A stretch of 57,514 nt of DNA from Mesorhizobium sp. (GCA_022833215.1 JAIPUZ010000056.1:1-57514), one strand, 5' to 3'; positions 29,491 to 39,825 are shown, counted from the first letter of the stretch. Notes: a model not told the origin generated them from the letters alone. Numbers and translations: made by a program.

Positions 29491-29493
29491 GGT

Positions 29494-32283
29494 TCAGGAC
29501 GCCTGTTTCTTCAAAAGCAGGATGCCGAGGCCGAACAGCACCGGCACGGCAATGAGCAGCGGAACGAACAGCGGGGCGAGATCCCCGAACTCCAGCGCCT
29601 TCGAGAATGCGCCGCGCGAGATGGTGACGAAATAGGTCGTCGGGTAGATGTTGCCGATGACCGCACCAAAACCACGCAACGACGAGACCGGATCGATCAG
29701 GCCCGAATACTGAACCGCGGGAATGAGCGTCAGCAGCGCCGTGGCGAAGATCGCCGCGATCTGGCTCTCGATGAAGGTGGAGATCACCAGCCCCATGCCG
29801 GTCGTGAAGATCACATAGAGCAGCGCCGCTGCCGCATAGGCCGCGAAGCTTCCGGTGAAGGGCACGCCGAATATGTAGACGGCGAAGAAGGACAACATCA
29901 CGAAATTCAGCATGGCAAGCGCCACATAAGGCAATTGCTTGCCAAGCAGGAATTCCGTGCGGGTCACCGGCGTCACGTAGAAATTGACGATGGAGCCCAG
30001 CTCCTTCTCGCGCACCACGCTCAGCACCGCCAGCATGGCCGGTATCATCAAAAGCAGGATGGGGATGATCGCGGGAACGATCGCCACAAGGCTCTGGACG
30101 TCGGGATTGTAGCGGTAACGCACCTCAAGCCGGAATTTTCCGACGGTGGCGGCATCGCCATAGATTTCACGCGCCTTCTGCATCAGCCACGTCTGGTGCA
30201 CGCCCTGCACATAACCGCGGACGGTTTCGGCGCGCATCGGCATGGCGCCATCCACCCATGCGCCGATCTGGACATTGGTGCCGCGCGAGACATCCCGCCC
30301 GAAGCCGGGCGGTATCTCTATGGCGAGGCTGAGCTTGCCGCTCGCCATGCGCCGGTCGAGATCGTCATAATCCCGGATCGGCTCCTTTTCGATGAAGTAG
30401 CGAGACCCGGCGAGCTGAAGCGCATAGTCGCGGCTGATGGTGGTGTCGTCGTGGTCGAGCACGGCGAAGGACAGATCCTCGACGTCCATGCTGATGCCGA
30501 AGCTCACGACGAACATCAGAAGCACCGAGCCGATAATGGCGAGACTGGCGCGGATCGGATCGCGGCGAAGCTCCAGCGCCTCGCGCTGCGTATAGGCGAA
30601 CATGCGCCGGAAGCTGAAGAAGGCGCGGTCGGAGGTCTTTTCCGGCACGATCTCCGGTTCGGGCTCCACCGGCACATCGGCGGCGGCCTGCGGCTTGCCG
30701 GTGTCGCCGATCGCCTCTTCCAGATAGGCGACGAAAGCTTCCTCCAGCGTTTCCGCGCCCTTGCGCTCGATGATGCCGTTCGGCGTGTCCGACACCAGCA
30801 CCTTGCCGGCATGCATGAGCGATATGCGGTCGCACAGAGCGGCCTCGTTCATGAAGTGGGTCGACACGAAGATGGTGACGCCATCCTTGCGCGACAGTTC
30901 CGCCAGGATTTCCCAGAACGCGTCACGCGCCACAGGATCGACGCCCGATGTCGGTTCGTCGAGGATGAGGATTTCCGGCGAATGGATCATTGCCACGGCC
31001 AGCGACAGACGCTGGCGGATGCCGAGCGGCAGCGCTTCCGGCAGCGATTCCATCACGGCGGCGAGATCGAAGCGGCGCACCATTTCCTCGATGCGGCCGG
31101 GAATGGTTTCCGGCGCCATGGCGAACAGGCGCGCATGGAGTTCGAGATTCTGGCGGACGGTGAGTTCCGAATAGAGCGAGAATGCCTGGCTCATATAGCC
31201 GACGCGGCGGCGTATCTCCACGTCGCGCGTATCGACCTGCTTGCCGAACAGCATTGCGGTGCCTTCGCTTGCCGGCAAAAGGCCGGTCAGCACCTTCATG
31301 GTCGTGGTTTTGCCGCAGCCGTTGGAGCCGAGGAAGCCGAAGATTTCGCCGCGCGGAATCTCGAAGCTCACATTGTCGACGGCGGTGAAGTTCCCGAAGC
31401 GAACGGTGACGTTCCTGGCGCCGATGGCGATGTCGTCTGCGGCATCGTCCGGGCGCGGCGGGATGACGACCTGCCTGTGGCCGCTGCGCTTTTCCTCAGG
31501 CAGCAAGGCCACGAATGCGGCGTCGAGATTGTCGGTGCCGGTCTTTGCCAGCAATTCCGCCGGCGTGCCGGTGGCAAGGACCTTGCCGTCGTCCATGGCG
31601 ACAAGCCAGTCGAAGCGCTCGGCCTCTTCCATGTAGGCGGTGGCGACGATGACGCTCATGCCCTCACGCTCGCCGCGAATATCGTCGATCAGTTCCCAGA
31701 ACTGCCGTCGCGACAGAGGATCGACGCCGGTGGTCGGCTCATCGAGGATCAGCAGGTCGGGGTCGTGAATCAGCGAGCAGCAAAGGCTGGTCTTCTGCTT
31801 CATGCCACCGGAAAGCTTGCCTGCAGGGCGCGGTGCGAAGGGCGACATGCCGGTGCGCGCCAGAAGCGTGTCGATGCGGTGCTTGCGCTCTTCCTTCGAG
31901 TGACCGAACAGCCGCCCGAAGAAGTCGATGTTCTCGAAAACCGACAGTGTCGGATAGAGATTGCGGCCGAGGCCCTGAGGCATGTAGGCGATGCTGGAAT
32001 AAGCCTCGCGCCGGTGGCGGCGGTCGCCAATGTCGCCGCCCAGCACCTCGACGCGGCCTTCCTGTATCACGCGCGCGCCGGCGACGAGCGACAGGAGGCT
32101 CGACTTGCCCACGCCGTCCGGGCCGATCAGGCCGACCATGCAGCCGGCCGGAATGTCGAGATCGATCCCGTCCAGCGCGCGCACGTCGCCATAGCTCAGC
32201 CCGACATCTTTCAGCCGCGCGACGAACTCGCCGCCCGGCTTCGCGCCCGATGGCGTCGCGGCTCCGGCAGCTTCTGCGATCAC
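29494..32283 (-). CDS. rbbA: RbbA-like ABC protein: two ATP-binding domains fused to an ABC-2 permease
   Basis: About 929 aa with this start. Domain 1 (residues ~20-230): Walker [10 protein letters not shown], signature LSGGMKQK, Walker [13 protein letters not shown]. Domain 2 (~290-510): Walker [10 protein letters not shown], a degenerate signature [11 protein letters not shown], Walker [15 protein letters not shown]-terminal ABC-2 permease (~560-929) has membrane helices and [10 protein letters not shown]. coli RbbA has the same layout and was named for ribosome association, though its genomic context here is an exporter. GTG 32283 overlaps the fusion-protein stop (GTGA); an in-frame ATG at 32316 is the alternative start. 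Confidence 0.92.
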   Translation of the reverse strand: MIAEAAGAATPSGAKPGGEFVARLKDVGLSYGDVRALDGIDLDIPAGCMVGLIGPDGVGKSSLLSLVAGARVIQEGRVEVLGGDIGDRRHRREAYSSIAYMPQGLGRNLYPTLSVFENIDFFGRLFGHSKEERKHRIDTLLARTGMSPFAPRPAGKLSGGMKQKTSLCCSLIHDPDLLILDEPTTGVDPLSRRQFWELIDDIRGEREGMSVIVATAYMEEAERFDWLVAMDDGKVLATGTPAELLAKTGTDNLDAAFVALLPEEKRSGHRQVVIPPRPDDAADDIAIGARNVTVRFGNFTAVDNVSFEIPRGEIFGFLGSNGCGKTTTMKVLTGLLPASEGTAMLFGKQVDTRDVEIRRRVGYMSQAFSLYSELTVRQNLELHARLFAMAPETIPGRIEEMVRRFDLAAVMESLPEALPLGIRQRLSLAVAMIHSPEILILDEPTSGVDPVARDAFWEILAELSRKDGVTIFVSTHFMNEAALCDRISLMHAGKVLVSDTPNGIIERKGAETLEEAFVAYLEEAIGDTGKPQAAADVPVEPEPEIVPEKTSDRAFFSFRRMFAYTQREALELRRDPIRASLAIIGSVLLMFVVSFGISMDVEDLSFAVLDHDDTTISRDYALQLAGSRYFIEKEPIRDYDDLDRRMASGKLSLAIEIPPGFGRDVSRGTNVQIGAWVDGAMPMRAETVRGYVQGVHQTWLMQKAREIYGDAATVGKFRLEVRYRYNPDVQSLVAIVPAIIPILLLMIPAMLAVLSVVREKELGSIVNFYVTPVTRTEFLLGKQLPYVALAMLNFVMLSFFAVYIFGVPFTGSFAAYAAAALLYVIFTTGMGLVISTFIESQIAAIFATALLTLIPAVQYSGLIDPVSSLRGFGAVIGNIYPTTYFVTISRGAFSKALEFGDLAPLFVPLLIAVPVLFGLGILLLKKQAS

Positions 32284-33347
32284 GGCGAGACAACCTCGCG
32301 CAGCTGCGCCGGCCATTCGGCCTCAGGGTCGAGCTTGACGTAAGCCACACCCGGGAGGCCGGTCTTGACGTACTGGATGTACTGCCGCAGCAGCTCGGGA
32401 GAGATCTGCGCCTTGACGCGGAACATCAGCTTCTGGCGCTCTTCCTCGGTCTCCACGGTCTTGGGCGTGAACTGCGCGACGTCGGCGACGAAGCTCACCT
32501 TCGCCGGAATGACATATTGCGGAACGGCGTCGAGCACGATCCGCACCTCCGTGCCCATGGCGACGCGGCCGGCCTGTGCCGTCGGCAGGAAGAAGGTCAT
32601 GTAGACGTCGCCGACATCGACCAGATTGAGCACGCGTCCGCCGCTTGGCAGAATCTCGCCCGGCTGAGCGACACGGTACTGCACGCGTCCGGCGCGCGGA
32701 GCGGTAAGAACGGCGTCGTTGATGTCGGCGCTGATGCTTTCGATGGCCGCTCTGGCAGCATCGACCGCCGCTTCGGCATCCACCACCTGCGCCTGCGCGG
32801 CGCTGATGCCGGCTTCGGTCGCGGCAAGCTGCGCGCGCGCCGCGTTGACGGCGGCAGCGGCTTCGAGCGCGGCCGCGCGGTCGTTGTCGAGCAACTGCTG
32901 GGAGAGGTTGCCGGTACGGGCGAGCTGCTCGGAGCGGACGAGCTTCTTGTCGATGACGTCCTGCTGCGCTTCACGCTGAGCCACGACCGCCTGCGCAGCC
33001 GCGTTTTCGGACTCGCGCTGCTTCACCAGGGCATGGGCGGTCTCGATCCCGATGGTCGCGCGCTTGAGTTGCGCTTCGAGCTGGCGACGCTGCGCCTCCA
33101 TCTGCTCGGTATCCATGCGGGCCAGAACCGCGCCGGCCTCCACGAAGACACCTTCATCGGCCATGATTTCCCTGATGCGCCCCGGCGTGCGGGCGGAGAT
33201 GTCGATCTCGATCGCCTCGATGCGCCCGTTTCCGGCGGCGATGCCGGCCGGCAGGGCGGAGCTGTCGTAATATCTCCAGAAATAGTAGCCGCCGCCGACC
33301 ACCGCGGCCGCCACGATGGCCAGAATCCAGTTCTTCGCAGACTTCAT
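32280..33347 (-). CDS. HlyD family periplasmic adaptor (YhiI-like)
   Basis: 355 aa membrane fusion protein: N-terminal anchor (residues ~5-22, [19 protein letters not shown]), biotinyl-lipoyl-like segments flanking a long alpha-helical coiled coil (~75-215, rich in Ala, Glu and Gln), and the barrel-sandwich part [19 protein letters not shown]. It bridges the inner-membrane exporter and an outer-membrane channel. First gene of the operon; ATG 33347 has AGGGG about 10 nt upstream. Operon order adaptor - RbbA - YhhJ-like permease. Confidence 0.92.
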   Translation of the reverse strand: MKSAKNWILAIVAAAVVGGGYYFWRYYDSSALPAGIAAGNGRIEAIEIDISARTPGRIREIMADEGVFVEAGAVLARMDTEQMEAQRRQLEAQLKRATIGIETAHALVKQRESENAAAQAVVAQREAQQDVIDKKLVRSEQLARTGNLSQQLLDNDRAAALEAAAAVNAARAQLAATEAGISAAQAQVVDAEAAVDAARAAIESISADINDAVLTAPRAGRVQYRVAQPGEILPSGGRVLNLVDVGDVYMTFFLPTAQAGRVAMGTEVRIVLDAVPQYVIPAKVSFVADVAQFTPKTVETEEERQKLMFRVKAQISPELLRQYIQYVKTGLPGVAYVKLDPEAEWPAQLREVVSP

Positions 33348-33560
33348 GATGCTGTAACCCCTGCAATTGCGGCCGCGACAAGATTGCATTCAGGATGGTG
33401 CGTGCGCACCAGAACCCACGCCGACCAGAATCGGATGTCCCTCATATGACCCTCTCGCTGCCTGACCCGCCGAAATCCGGCGGCCATAGTTCTCAAAAAT
33501 TCCTGTCTCCGGCCGAGCCGGCACTTCGTTGCCCCGGCCGCACGGCCGCCGTGTCCCCCA

Positions 33561-33893
33561 TCAGCCCGTCTGCCTCGACGAGGCGATGAGCGCAACGTTC
33601 CTGTCGAAGACATGCCTGCCTTCGTCGAGCCAGCCGGTTACCATTTCACGAGTGAAAGCCCTGCTGCAGGCGATCACGTCGGATGGTTGTCCGGCCTCCG
33701 ACAGTTTCCTGGCATAGTCGGCCTGCAACTGGAGTTGCCGTGCCGCAGCACTCAGTGCATCGCGGCAGAGGCCGGCGCAGAACCGCACCTGAGCTGCCGA
33801 CGCCGTTGCCAGCCAATCGGTGCGGAACAGGGAAGGAAACAGGATATCCTGTGGCTGCGTGTCTCGATTTTTCCCTTCAGCCATCGCGTTCAC
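33561..33893 (-). CDS. Small phasin-like protein
   Basis: 110 aa, mostly helical and without membrane segments or signal peptide. The central stretch ARQLQLQADYARKLSEAGQPSDVIACS has the pattern seen in phasins and phasin-like proteins (LQLQ.DYA.K...A..P.EV). Divergent from a TetR regulator and followed on that side by a PHA-synthase-like gene, which supports a role on polyhydroxyalkanoate granules. Too short and weakly marked for certainty. Confidence 0.65.
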   Translation of the reverse strand: MNAMAEGKNRDTQPQDILFPSLFRTDWLATASAAQVRFCAGLCRDALSAAARQLQLQADYARKLSEAGQPSDVIACSRAFTREMVTGWLDEGRHVFDRNVALIASSRQTG

Positions 33894-33958
33894 TCCTCGA
33901 AATCAGAGAGCCTGTAGACGCACAATCCGCGCAATGGGTGCAATCGTCATTGATCTAT

Positions 33959-33973
33959 GTCAACAGTGTTGAC
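33959..33973. promoter_or_regulatory. 15-bp palindrome GTCAAC-AGT-GTTGAC (candidate TetR operator)
   Basis: Perfect 6-bp arms in the 141-bp divergent gap between the phasin-like and TetR genes. It contains TTGAC -35-like sequences on both strands, so binding would block both promoters. Natural candidate target of the adjacent TetR protein. Confidence 0.7.
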
Positions 33974-34034
33974 CTCTTATCCCGCTAGAAGCAAGCTGTA
34001 TTGCGAAGACTCCCTCGCGACAACGGATTGACCA

Positions 34035-34754
34035 ATGACCGGCCCGCAAGCCCTGACAGCAGAAAGCCCCGTGCCCGGTTCCGGCGACACGACCAGAGAT
34101 CGTATCCTCAAGGCGGCGATGGCGCGGTTCTCCACGCAGTCCTACAGCACCACCTCGCTGCGCGATCTTGCGTCCGATGTCGGTGTCGACGTGGCCTATG
34201 TGCACCGCTGCTTCGGGTCGAAGCGGAATTTGTTCCGGGCTTCCATCCGTGCGGCGATGCGCCCGGACTGGATGTTCGCAGGCGACGGGCACGCGCTGGC
34301 AGCCACGCTGGCGAGGCAGATGCTGGGCGAAGCGCCGCGCAGCGAGATACGCATGCTCGACATCGTCTTCCGGTCCTTTTCGAGCCCCGATGCCTCGCAG
34401 GTGCTGCGCGAGGTGCTGATGGAAGATTTCATCAGCCCGCTCATCGCAGCGCATCCGCATGTCACCGAGCGTCAGGCCGCGCTTGTCGCGGCTTTCGCGG
34501 CAGGTGTCAGCATTCTGCACGACGTGATCGGCAGCGAGCCGCTGCTCGAAGGCGATGACGGCGAGGCAGAACGCCTCGTCGTACAGGCGCTTGGCCAGTT
34601 GCTGGGCAATGGCCGGCTTGCCGAATCCTCTTCTCCTTTGTGGAAAGGTGAATCCAGTGAATGCTCGAACGTCCCCCAGGACCCGCACCCCGGCCAGGAG
34701 CCGGACGCAACTGCCGAAAGCCGGCAAAAGTGCCGCTATGCCGCGGGTGATTGA
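34035..34754 (+). CDS. TetR family transcriptional regulator
   Basis: 239 aa: N-terminal TetR HTH (residues ~20-65; TSLRDLASDVGVDVAYVHRCFGSKRNLF) and a helical ligand domain. The last ~40 residues (after GRLAESS) are of odd composition and overlap the likely start of the PHA-synthase-like gene by about 100 bp, so translation of that tail may simply be read-through to the next in-frame stop. Probably represses itself and the phasin-like gene and may control the downstream operon. Confidence 0.87.
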   Translation: MTGPQALTAESPVPGSGDTTRDRILKAAMARFSTQSYSTTSLRDLASDVGVDVAYVHRCFGSKRNLFRASIRAAMRPDWMFAGDGHALAATLARQMLGEAPRSEIRMLDIVFRSFSSPDASQVLREVLMEDFISPLIAAHPHVTERQAALVAAFAAGVSILHDVIGSEPLLEGDDGEAERLVVQALGQLLGNGRLAESSSPLWKGESSECSNVPQDPHPGQEPDATAESRQKCRYAAGD

Positions 34755-36489
34755 CGAGAGCGTCTCGTCAGAAGCCTACCGTGCCATCGACCAGATGCGC
34801 GAGGCGCTGAGCGCGCATCTCACCGGAGGGCTGTCGCCGGCCTCTCTCGCACTCGCGCTCATCGACTGGTACATCCATCTTGCCGCAGCCCCCGGCAAGC
34901 GCCTTGAACTCATCGACAAGGCCGTGCGCAAGTCCGCCCGGCTTTCCACCTATCTGGCGGCGGCCGGAGTGGACCCCGAAACGCCACCCTGCATAGAGCC
35001 GCTGCCGGGCGACTACCGTTTCAAGGCGCCAGCCTGGACGCAGCAGCCCTTCTCTTCCTTTGCACAATCCTTCCTGCTGGCACAGCAATGGTGGCACAAC
35101 GCGACCCATGAAGTGCCGGGTGTGACCCCGCATCACGAGGATGTCGTGTCGTTCATGGCGCGCCAGATGCTTGACGTCTTCTCCCCGTCCAACAACCCGT
35201 TCACCAATCCGGAGGTGCTTTCCAAAACCATCGAGGCCGGCGGCACGAACTTTGTCAAAGGCTTCCAGAACTGGATGGAAGATGCCGCACGGGCTGCTTC
35301 GGGCCGTCCGCCGGTCGGCACGGAGAACTTCACGCCGGGCGAGGAGGTTGCCGCCACACCGGGCAAGGTGGTGTATCGCAACCATCTGATCGAACTGATC
35401 CAGTATGAGCCCGCTACCGACAAGGTGCTGGCCGAGCCGGTGCTGATCGTGCCGGCGTGGATCATGAAATACTACATTCTCGACCTGTCGCCGCACAACT
35501 CGCTGGTGCGCTATCTGGTGGAGAAGGGCCACACGGTGTTCTGCATCTCGTGGCGCAACCCGACCGCGGACGACCGCAACCTGACGATGGACGACTATCG
35601 CAAGCTCGGCGTCATGGCCGCGCTCGATGCGATCAATGCCATCGTGCCGGACCGGAAGATCCATGCGACCGGCTATTGCCTGGGCGGGACGCTGCTTTCG
35701 ATAGCGGCTGCCGCAATGGCGCAGCACAAGGACGACAGGCTGGCCTCCCTCACCCTGTTCGCAGCGCAGACCGACTTTGCCGAGCCGGGCGAACTTGCGT
35801 TGTTCATCGATCACAGCCAGCTTCATTTCCTTGAAAGCATGATGTGGAACCGCGGCTACCTGTCGGCCGACCAGATGGCCGGCGCCTTCCAGCTTCTGCG
35901 TTCCAACGACCTCATCTGGTCGCGGATCGTGCGCGATTACATGCTGGGCGAACGCACGCCGATGAACGACCTCATGGCGTGGAACGCGGATTCCACCCGC
36001 ATGCCCTACAGGATGCATGCGGAGTACCTGAAGCGGCTGTATCTCGACAACGAGCTCGCCACCGCCCGTTTCATGGTGGATGGCCGCCCGGCCGCACTGC
36101 AGAACGTGAGGGTGCCGATGTTCGTCGTCGGCACCGAGCGCGACCATGTGGCGCCATGGCAGTCGGTCTACAAGATTCATCAACTGACCGATACCGACCT
36201 CGTCTTCGTGCTGACAAGCGGCGGCCACAATGCCGGCATCGTCAGCGAGCCGGGTCACAAGGGGCGCCGCTACCGGATCGCGGAGAGGCGCCAGCACGAT
36301 CCTTACCTGGACCCGCAGGAATGGGTCGAAACGGCTTCTGCCCGGGATGGCTCGTGGTGGCTCGAATGGTCGGACTGGCTGCTCGGGCGCTCGACGCCGG
36401 AGCGCGTTGCTCCGCCCGCGATGGGTGCGGCCGACAAGCGCTATGCGCCGCTCGAAGACGCCCCCGGCACCTATGTGTTTCAGCGATAG
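34657..36489 (+). CDS. phaC: Polyhydroxyalkanoate synthase-like (PhaC class I type) protein
   Basis: About 610 aa alpha/beta-hydrolase of the class I PHA synthase family. The lipase-like box is GYCLGG with the nucleophile Cys (~341), the catalytic Asp is in GTERDHVAP and the His in SGGHNAGI, so the triad is complete. The usual N-terminal conserved region (SSEAYRAIDQMREALSA) precedes it. GTG 34657 (AAGG 8 nt upstream) is chosen; ATG 34738 is an alternative that would nearly remove the overlap with the TetR gene. It leads an operon with a MaoC-Pta fusion and acetate kinase, an arrangement reported for rhizobial phosphate-stress-type ackA operons (from memory). Confidence 0.88.
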   Translation: MNARTSPRTRTPARSRTQLPKAGKSAAMPRVIDESVSSEAYRAIDQMREALSAHLTGGLSPASLALALIDWYIHLAAAPGKRLELIDKAVRKSARLSTYLAAAGVDPETPPCIEPLPGDYRFKAPAWTQQPFSSFAQSFLLAQQWWHNATHEVPGVTPHHEDVVSFMARQMLDVFSPSNNPFTNPEVLSKTIEAGGTNFVKGFQNWMEDAARAASGRPPVGTENFTPGEEVAATPGKVVYRNHLIELIQYEPATDKVLAEPVLIVPAWIMKYYILDLSPHNSLVRYLVEKGHTVFCISWRNPTADDRNLTMDDYRKLGVMAALDAINAIVPDRKIHATGYCLGGTLLSIAAAAMAQHKDDRLASLTLFAAQTDFAEPGELALFIDHSQLHFLESMMWNRGYLSADQMAGAFQLLRSNDLIWSRIVRDYMLGERTPMNDLMAWNADSTRMPYRMHAEYLKRLYLDNELATARFMVDGRPAALQNVRVPMFVVGTERDHVAPWQSVYKIHQLTDTDLVFVLTSGGHNAGIVSEPGHKGRRYRIAERRQHDPYLDPQEWVETASARDGSWWLEWSDWLLGRSTPERVAPPAMGAADKRYAPLEDAPGTYVFQR

Positions 36490-36496
36490 AATCATC

Positions 36497-37903
36497 ATGC
36501 AGGACCAGCTTCTGACCAACCGCACCTTCGACCAGCTTCAGATCGGCGACAGCGCCTCCATCGTGCGTGTCGTTGGCCGCGACGACATCGAACTGTTCGC
36601 GACCGTTTCCGGCGATGTGAACCCGGTGCATCTCGACGCAGCCTTCGCCTCGACCGATTTTTTCGGCCATATCGTCGCCCACGGCATGTGGACAGGCGCT
36701 CTGGTCTCCTCTGTCCTCGGCACCCGGTTGCCCGGTCCCGGCACGATCTATCTCGGGCAGGAATTGCATTTTCTCAAACCCGTTGTGCCCGGCGATACCA
36801 TCACCGCCAGCGCAACCGTGAAGGAGAAACGGCCTGCCGGGCGCATCGTGCTGCTCGACACCATCTGCACCAACCAGAAAGGCGAGGAAGTGCTTTCCGG
36901 AATCGCGACTGTCGTGGCGCCGGACCGGACCATAAAATGGCCGGCCGCGAAGCTGCCCGACGTCTCGTTGCGGAGGCATGAGCGCTACGAGGCTTTCGTG
37001 CGCGAGGCGAGAAACCTGCCTTCGATCCGTGCGGCGATCGTGCATCCCTGCTCGGCCGCCGCCATTCTGGGCGCGGTCGAAGTGCGCGACGAAGGTCTGT
37101 TCGAGCCATTGCTGATCGGTCCGGAGGCGAAGATCCGTGCGGCGGCGGAAGCCGCCGGGGCTGATCTTTCCGGCATAGCCATCGAGCCGGTCGAGCATAG
37201 CCATGCAGCGGCAACGCGCGCGGTCGAACTGGCCGTGGCCGGCAAGGTTTCCGTTCTGGTCAAGGGCAGCCTGCATTCGGACGAACTGCTGGGGGCCGTG
37301 GTGGCGAAGGATTCCGGCCTGCGGACCGAGCGGCGCATCAGCCATGCCTATGGCATGGATATCCCCGCCTATTCCAAGCCGCTGATCATTACCGACGCCG
37401 CCATCAATATCCAGCCGACTCTGGAGCAGAAACGCGATATCTGCCAGAACGCCATTGATCTGCTGCATATACTGGGCGTCGAGACGCCGCGCGTCGCCGT
37501 TCTGGCAGCGGTAGAGACGGTCAACCCAAAAATGCAGGTGACGCTCGATGCCGCCGCCCTCACCGTGATGGCGGCACGCGGCCAGATCACCGGGGCGAAG
37601 GTGGACGGCCCGCTTGCCTTCGACAACGCCATCAGCATGGATGCGGCAAGGACCAAGGGCATCGTGTCCGATGTCGCCGGTCAGGCCGACATCCTGCTCA
37701 CCCCCGATCTGGAATCGGGTAACATGCTGGCCAAGCAGCTCATTCATTTCGCCGGCGCGACGGCGGCCGGGCTGGTGCTTGGCGCCCGCGTTCCGATCGT
37801 GCTGACGAGCCGGTCCGATCCGCTCAGCGCCCGCATCGCGTCGGCGGCTCTTGCCAAGCTTGTCGCGGCCAGAAAGTCTCTCGCGGGGAAGCTGCCGGCA
37901 TGA
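36497..37903 (+). CDS. Fused MaoC-like enoyl-CoA hydratase / phosphate acetyl(butyryl)transferase
   Basis: 468 aa two-domain enzyme. Residues ~1-145 are a MaoC hotdog domain with the hydratase motif DVNPVHLD and FGHIVAHGM; residues ~165-465 are a PTA/PTB domain (AIVHPCSAAAILGAVE, KGSLHSDELLGAVV, ITDAAINIQPTLEQK). The phosphotransferase half makes acyl-phosphate from acyl-CoA, to be used by the acetate kinase encoded next; the hydratase half handles enoyl-/(R)-3-hydroxyacyl-CoA and could feed the PHA synthase. ATG 36497 is 7 nt after the phaC stop; the 3' end overlaps ackA by ATGA. Confidence 0.92.
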   Translation: MQDQLLTNRTFDQLQIGDSASIVRVVGRDDIELFATVSGDVNPVHLDAAFASTDFFGHIVAHGMWTGALVSSVLGTRLPGPGTIYLGQELHFLKPVVPGDTITASATVKEKRPAGRIVLLDTICTNQKGEEVLSGIATVVAPDRTIKWPAAKLPDVSLRRHERYEAFVREARNLPSIRAAIVHPCSAAAILGAVEVRDEGLFEPLLIGPEAKIRAAAEAAGADLSGIAIEPVEHSHAAATRAVELAVAGKVSVLVKGSLHSDELLGAVVAKDSGLRTERRISHAYGMDIPAYSKPLIITDAAINIQPTLEQKRDICQNAIDLLHILGVETPRVAVLAAVETVNPKMQVTLDAAALTVMAARGQITGAKVDGPLAFDNAISMDAARTKGIVSDVAGQADILLTPDLESGNMLAKQLIHFAGATAAGLVLGARVPIVLTSRSDPLSARIASAALAKLVAARKSLAGKLPA

Positions 37904-39087
37904 GCCAGAAAATGCTTGTAACCTTCAATGCCGGCTCATCGACAGTGAAGATCGGCCTGTTCGCGCTCGATCAGGGCAAGGCCCGGCGTATCGGCAAGGG
38001 CATGATCGATTTCCGCAAGGCCCCGCTTCGCTTCGAGCTGTCCGAAGGGCCAGACCGTTTCGACGTGGAGCTCAAGGCCCCTCCTGGAGGTGAACTGGAC
38101 GAGGTTCTGGGCGAAGCCTTCGAACGGCTGTCATGGCATTACGACCTCGACGATGTCGCCGCCATCGGCCACCGCGTCGTGCATGGCGGCGATCTGTTCA
38201 CCGATCCTGTCGCGGTCGACGGGGAAAGCCTTGCGCGCATGGAGGAGCTGGTGGCGCTCGCGCCCCTCCACCAGCCGCAGGCGCTGAGGCTTATCTACGC
38301 CATCGCCCGGCTGCGGCCCGGCATAAGGCAGACAGCGTCCTTCGACACCGCCTTCCATCGCACCAATGCTGAAATCGTACAGCGTTTCGCCCTGCCGCGC
38401 GAGCTGCACGATCAGGGCATCAGGCGCTACGGTTTCCATGGCCTGTCCTACAAGTTCATTGCCGCGGAGCTGGCGCGGCGCGATGCGAAGGCGGCATCGG
38501 GCAAGGTTGTCGCCGCCCACCTCGGTTCGGGGGCCAGCCTGTGCGGGCTGGACAACGGCATCAGCCGCGACACCAGCATGGGCTTTTCCACGCTCGACGG
38601 TGTCCCGATGGCAACCCGCTGCGGCGCGCTGGACGCGGGCGTGCTTCTGCATCTCATGGGTGCCGGCGGACGCACACTGGATGACGTCGAGGACATTCTT
38701 TACAACCGTTCCGGCCTGCTTGGCCTGTCCGGTATCAGCGCCGACAGCCGCGTGCTGCTGGAGAGCGACAGGCCACAGGCGCGCGAAGCGATCGAGGTCT
38801 TCACCTTCCGCATCGCCGGCGAGATCGCCCGTCTGGCCGCCACGCTCGGCGGGCTCGACGCCATCGTCTTTACCGCCGGCGTGGGCGAGCATCAGCCCGC
38901 CGTGCGCGCCGATATCTGCAAACGGCTGGAATGGCTTGGCGTCGATATCGACCGGATTGCGAACGCGGCCAATGCAACTTCCATCGGCAGCGAGAGAAGC
39001 CGTGTTTCCGTCTTCGTCATCCCGACCGATGAGGAACAGGTGATCGCTGACGAGGCCCTGTCCATCGCCAACGGCGCCCGCCCCTGA
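37900..39087 (+). CDS. ackA: Acetate kinase (acetate/butyrate/propionate kinase family)
   Basis: 395 aa acetokinase. Motifs: NAGSSTVKIGLF at the N-terminus, FDTAFHRT, RYGFHGLSYKFI, AHLGSGASLCGLDNG, DTSMGFSTLDGVPMATRCG and FTAGVGEHQ near the C-terminus. Converts acyl-phosphate and ADP to the acid and ATP, or the reverse. Translationally coupled to the MaoC-Pta gene. Confidence 0.95.
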   Translation: MSQKMLVTFNAGSSTVKIGLFALDQGKARRIGKGMIDFRKAPLRFELSEGPDRFDVELKAPPGGELDEVLGEAFERLSWHYDLDDVAAIGHRVVHGGDLFTDPVAVDGESLARMEELVALAPLHQPQALRLIYAIARLRPGIRQTASFDTAFHRTNAEIVQRFALPRELHDQGIRRYGFHGLSYKFIAAELARRDAKAASGKVVAAHLGSGASLCGLDNGISRDTSMGFSTLDGVPMATRCGALDAGVLLHLMGAGGRTLDDVEDILYNRSGLLGLSGISADSRVLLESDRPQAREAIEVFTFRIAGEIARLAATLGGLDAIVFTAGVGEHQPAVRADICKRLEWLGVDIDRIANAANATSIGSERSRVSVFVIPTDEEQVIADEALSIANGARP

Positions 39088-39110
39088 CGCCGGGGGCAGG
39101 CGGCAACTCC

Positions 39111-39134
39111 GCGGCCGACAAGTTTGTCAGCCGC
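39111..39134. terminator. Hairpin between ackA and the DUF3016 gene
   Basis: GCGGC-C-GACAA / TTGTC-A-GCCGC with one internal mismatch and 2-nt loop, overlapping the DUF3016 stop between convergent genes. Short, without T-run; tentative. Confidence 0.35.
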
Positions 39135-39627
39135 GCGGAGGCTGCATCTGCACGAAGCGCTTGCGGAACCAGTCGCGCAGCATCTCCTTTTCATAGGCGA
39201 ACCGTTCGATGGAATTGCGCGCCGATGAACTCCAGAGGTAGCTGAGGTTACTCACGACCTCTTCGCCGCTGGCGATGACCTTGCCGTCCTGCCGGAGTTT
39301 GTAGCGGATGACGAAGCGCGGGGGCGTCGTGTCCCTCAGGATGCGCACGTCGCTGAACTCCGGCTGCCATCTCTCGTAACGGCCAGCCAGCCGGGCATCG
39401 AGCACTTCGATGTCGAGCTTCTGCCCCTTTTTCAGGTAGCGCTTGTCGAGACGCTCGAAATAGCGCGTAAACTCCTCGATGACCCCCTGCCGCTTCGACG
39501 CGCTGCGGAAGTCATCGTCGCGCCAGGTCTGCGGATTGGAAAAAGTGACGTTGACGGCTGCGCCGGCGCCGGCCGTTGCAAGCATCATTCCGGCAATCGC
39601 GACCGTGGCAAAGCTCATGGTGCGCAT
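39127..39627 (-). CDS. DUF3016 family exported protein
   Basis: 166 aa with a signal peptide (residues ~1-24, MRTMSFATVAIAG then a hydrophobic run ending AGAGA) and a mature domain of the DUF3016 type: VTFSNPQTWRDDDFRSAS, then DIEVLDARLAGRYE. AAGGAGGG lies 4 nt upstream of ATG 39627, which fixes the start against longer frames. Function not known; probably periplasmic. Confidence 0.85.
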   Translation of the reverse strand: MRTMSFATVAIAGMMLATAGAGAAVNVTFSNPQTWRDDDFRSASKRQGVIEEFTRYFERLDKRYLKKGQKLDIEVLDARLAGRYERWQPEFSDVRILRDTTPPRFVIRYKLRQDGKVIASGEEVVSNLSYLWSSSARNSIERFAYEKEMLRDWFRKRFVQMQPPRG

Positions 39628-39825
39628 TGCACCCTCCTTCTTCGAGTTGCCGCCTGCCTTACACATAGGCGTGAAAAGCACCGATTCCACCATGAATCGC
39701 AAAGAAGCGGCTACCTTTCGCCTTAATAATATGACAATAGAAGTCATGTTTAAAGGCGGGGTCCGGACTGAACTCCGGTAGCCGCAGTGCGTGCTGTGTC
39801 AGGCAGCGCAATCCGAACAAATTCG

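Noticed and set aside
28516-32343. A very long open frame on the plus strand (over 1200 codons) opposite rbbA and the YhhJ-like gene
   Set aside because: It is a mirror of GC-rich third codon positions, has a His/Arg/Gln-rich composition and no recognisable domain, while the minus strand carries clear ABC motifs.
34768-36525. A 585-codon minus-strand frame opposite the PHA-synthase-like gene
   Set aside because: No motif, no plausible start context, and the plus strand has the complete Cys-Asp-His triad.
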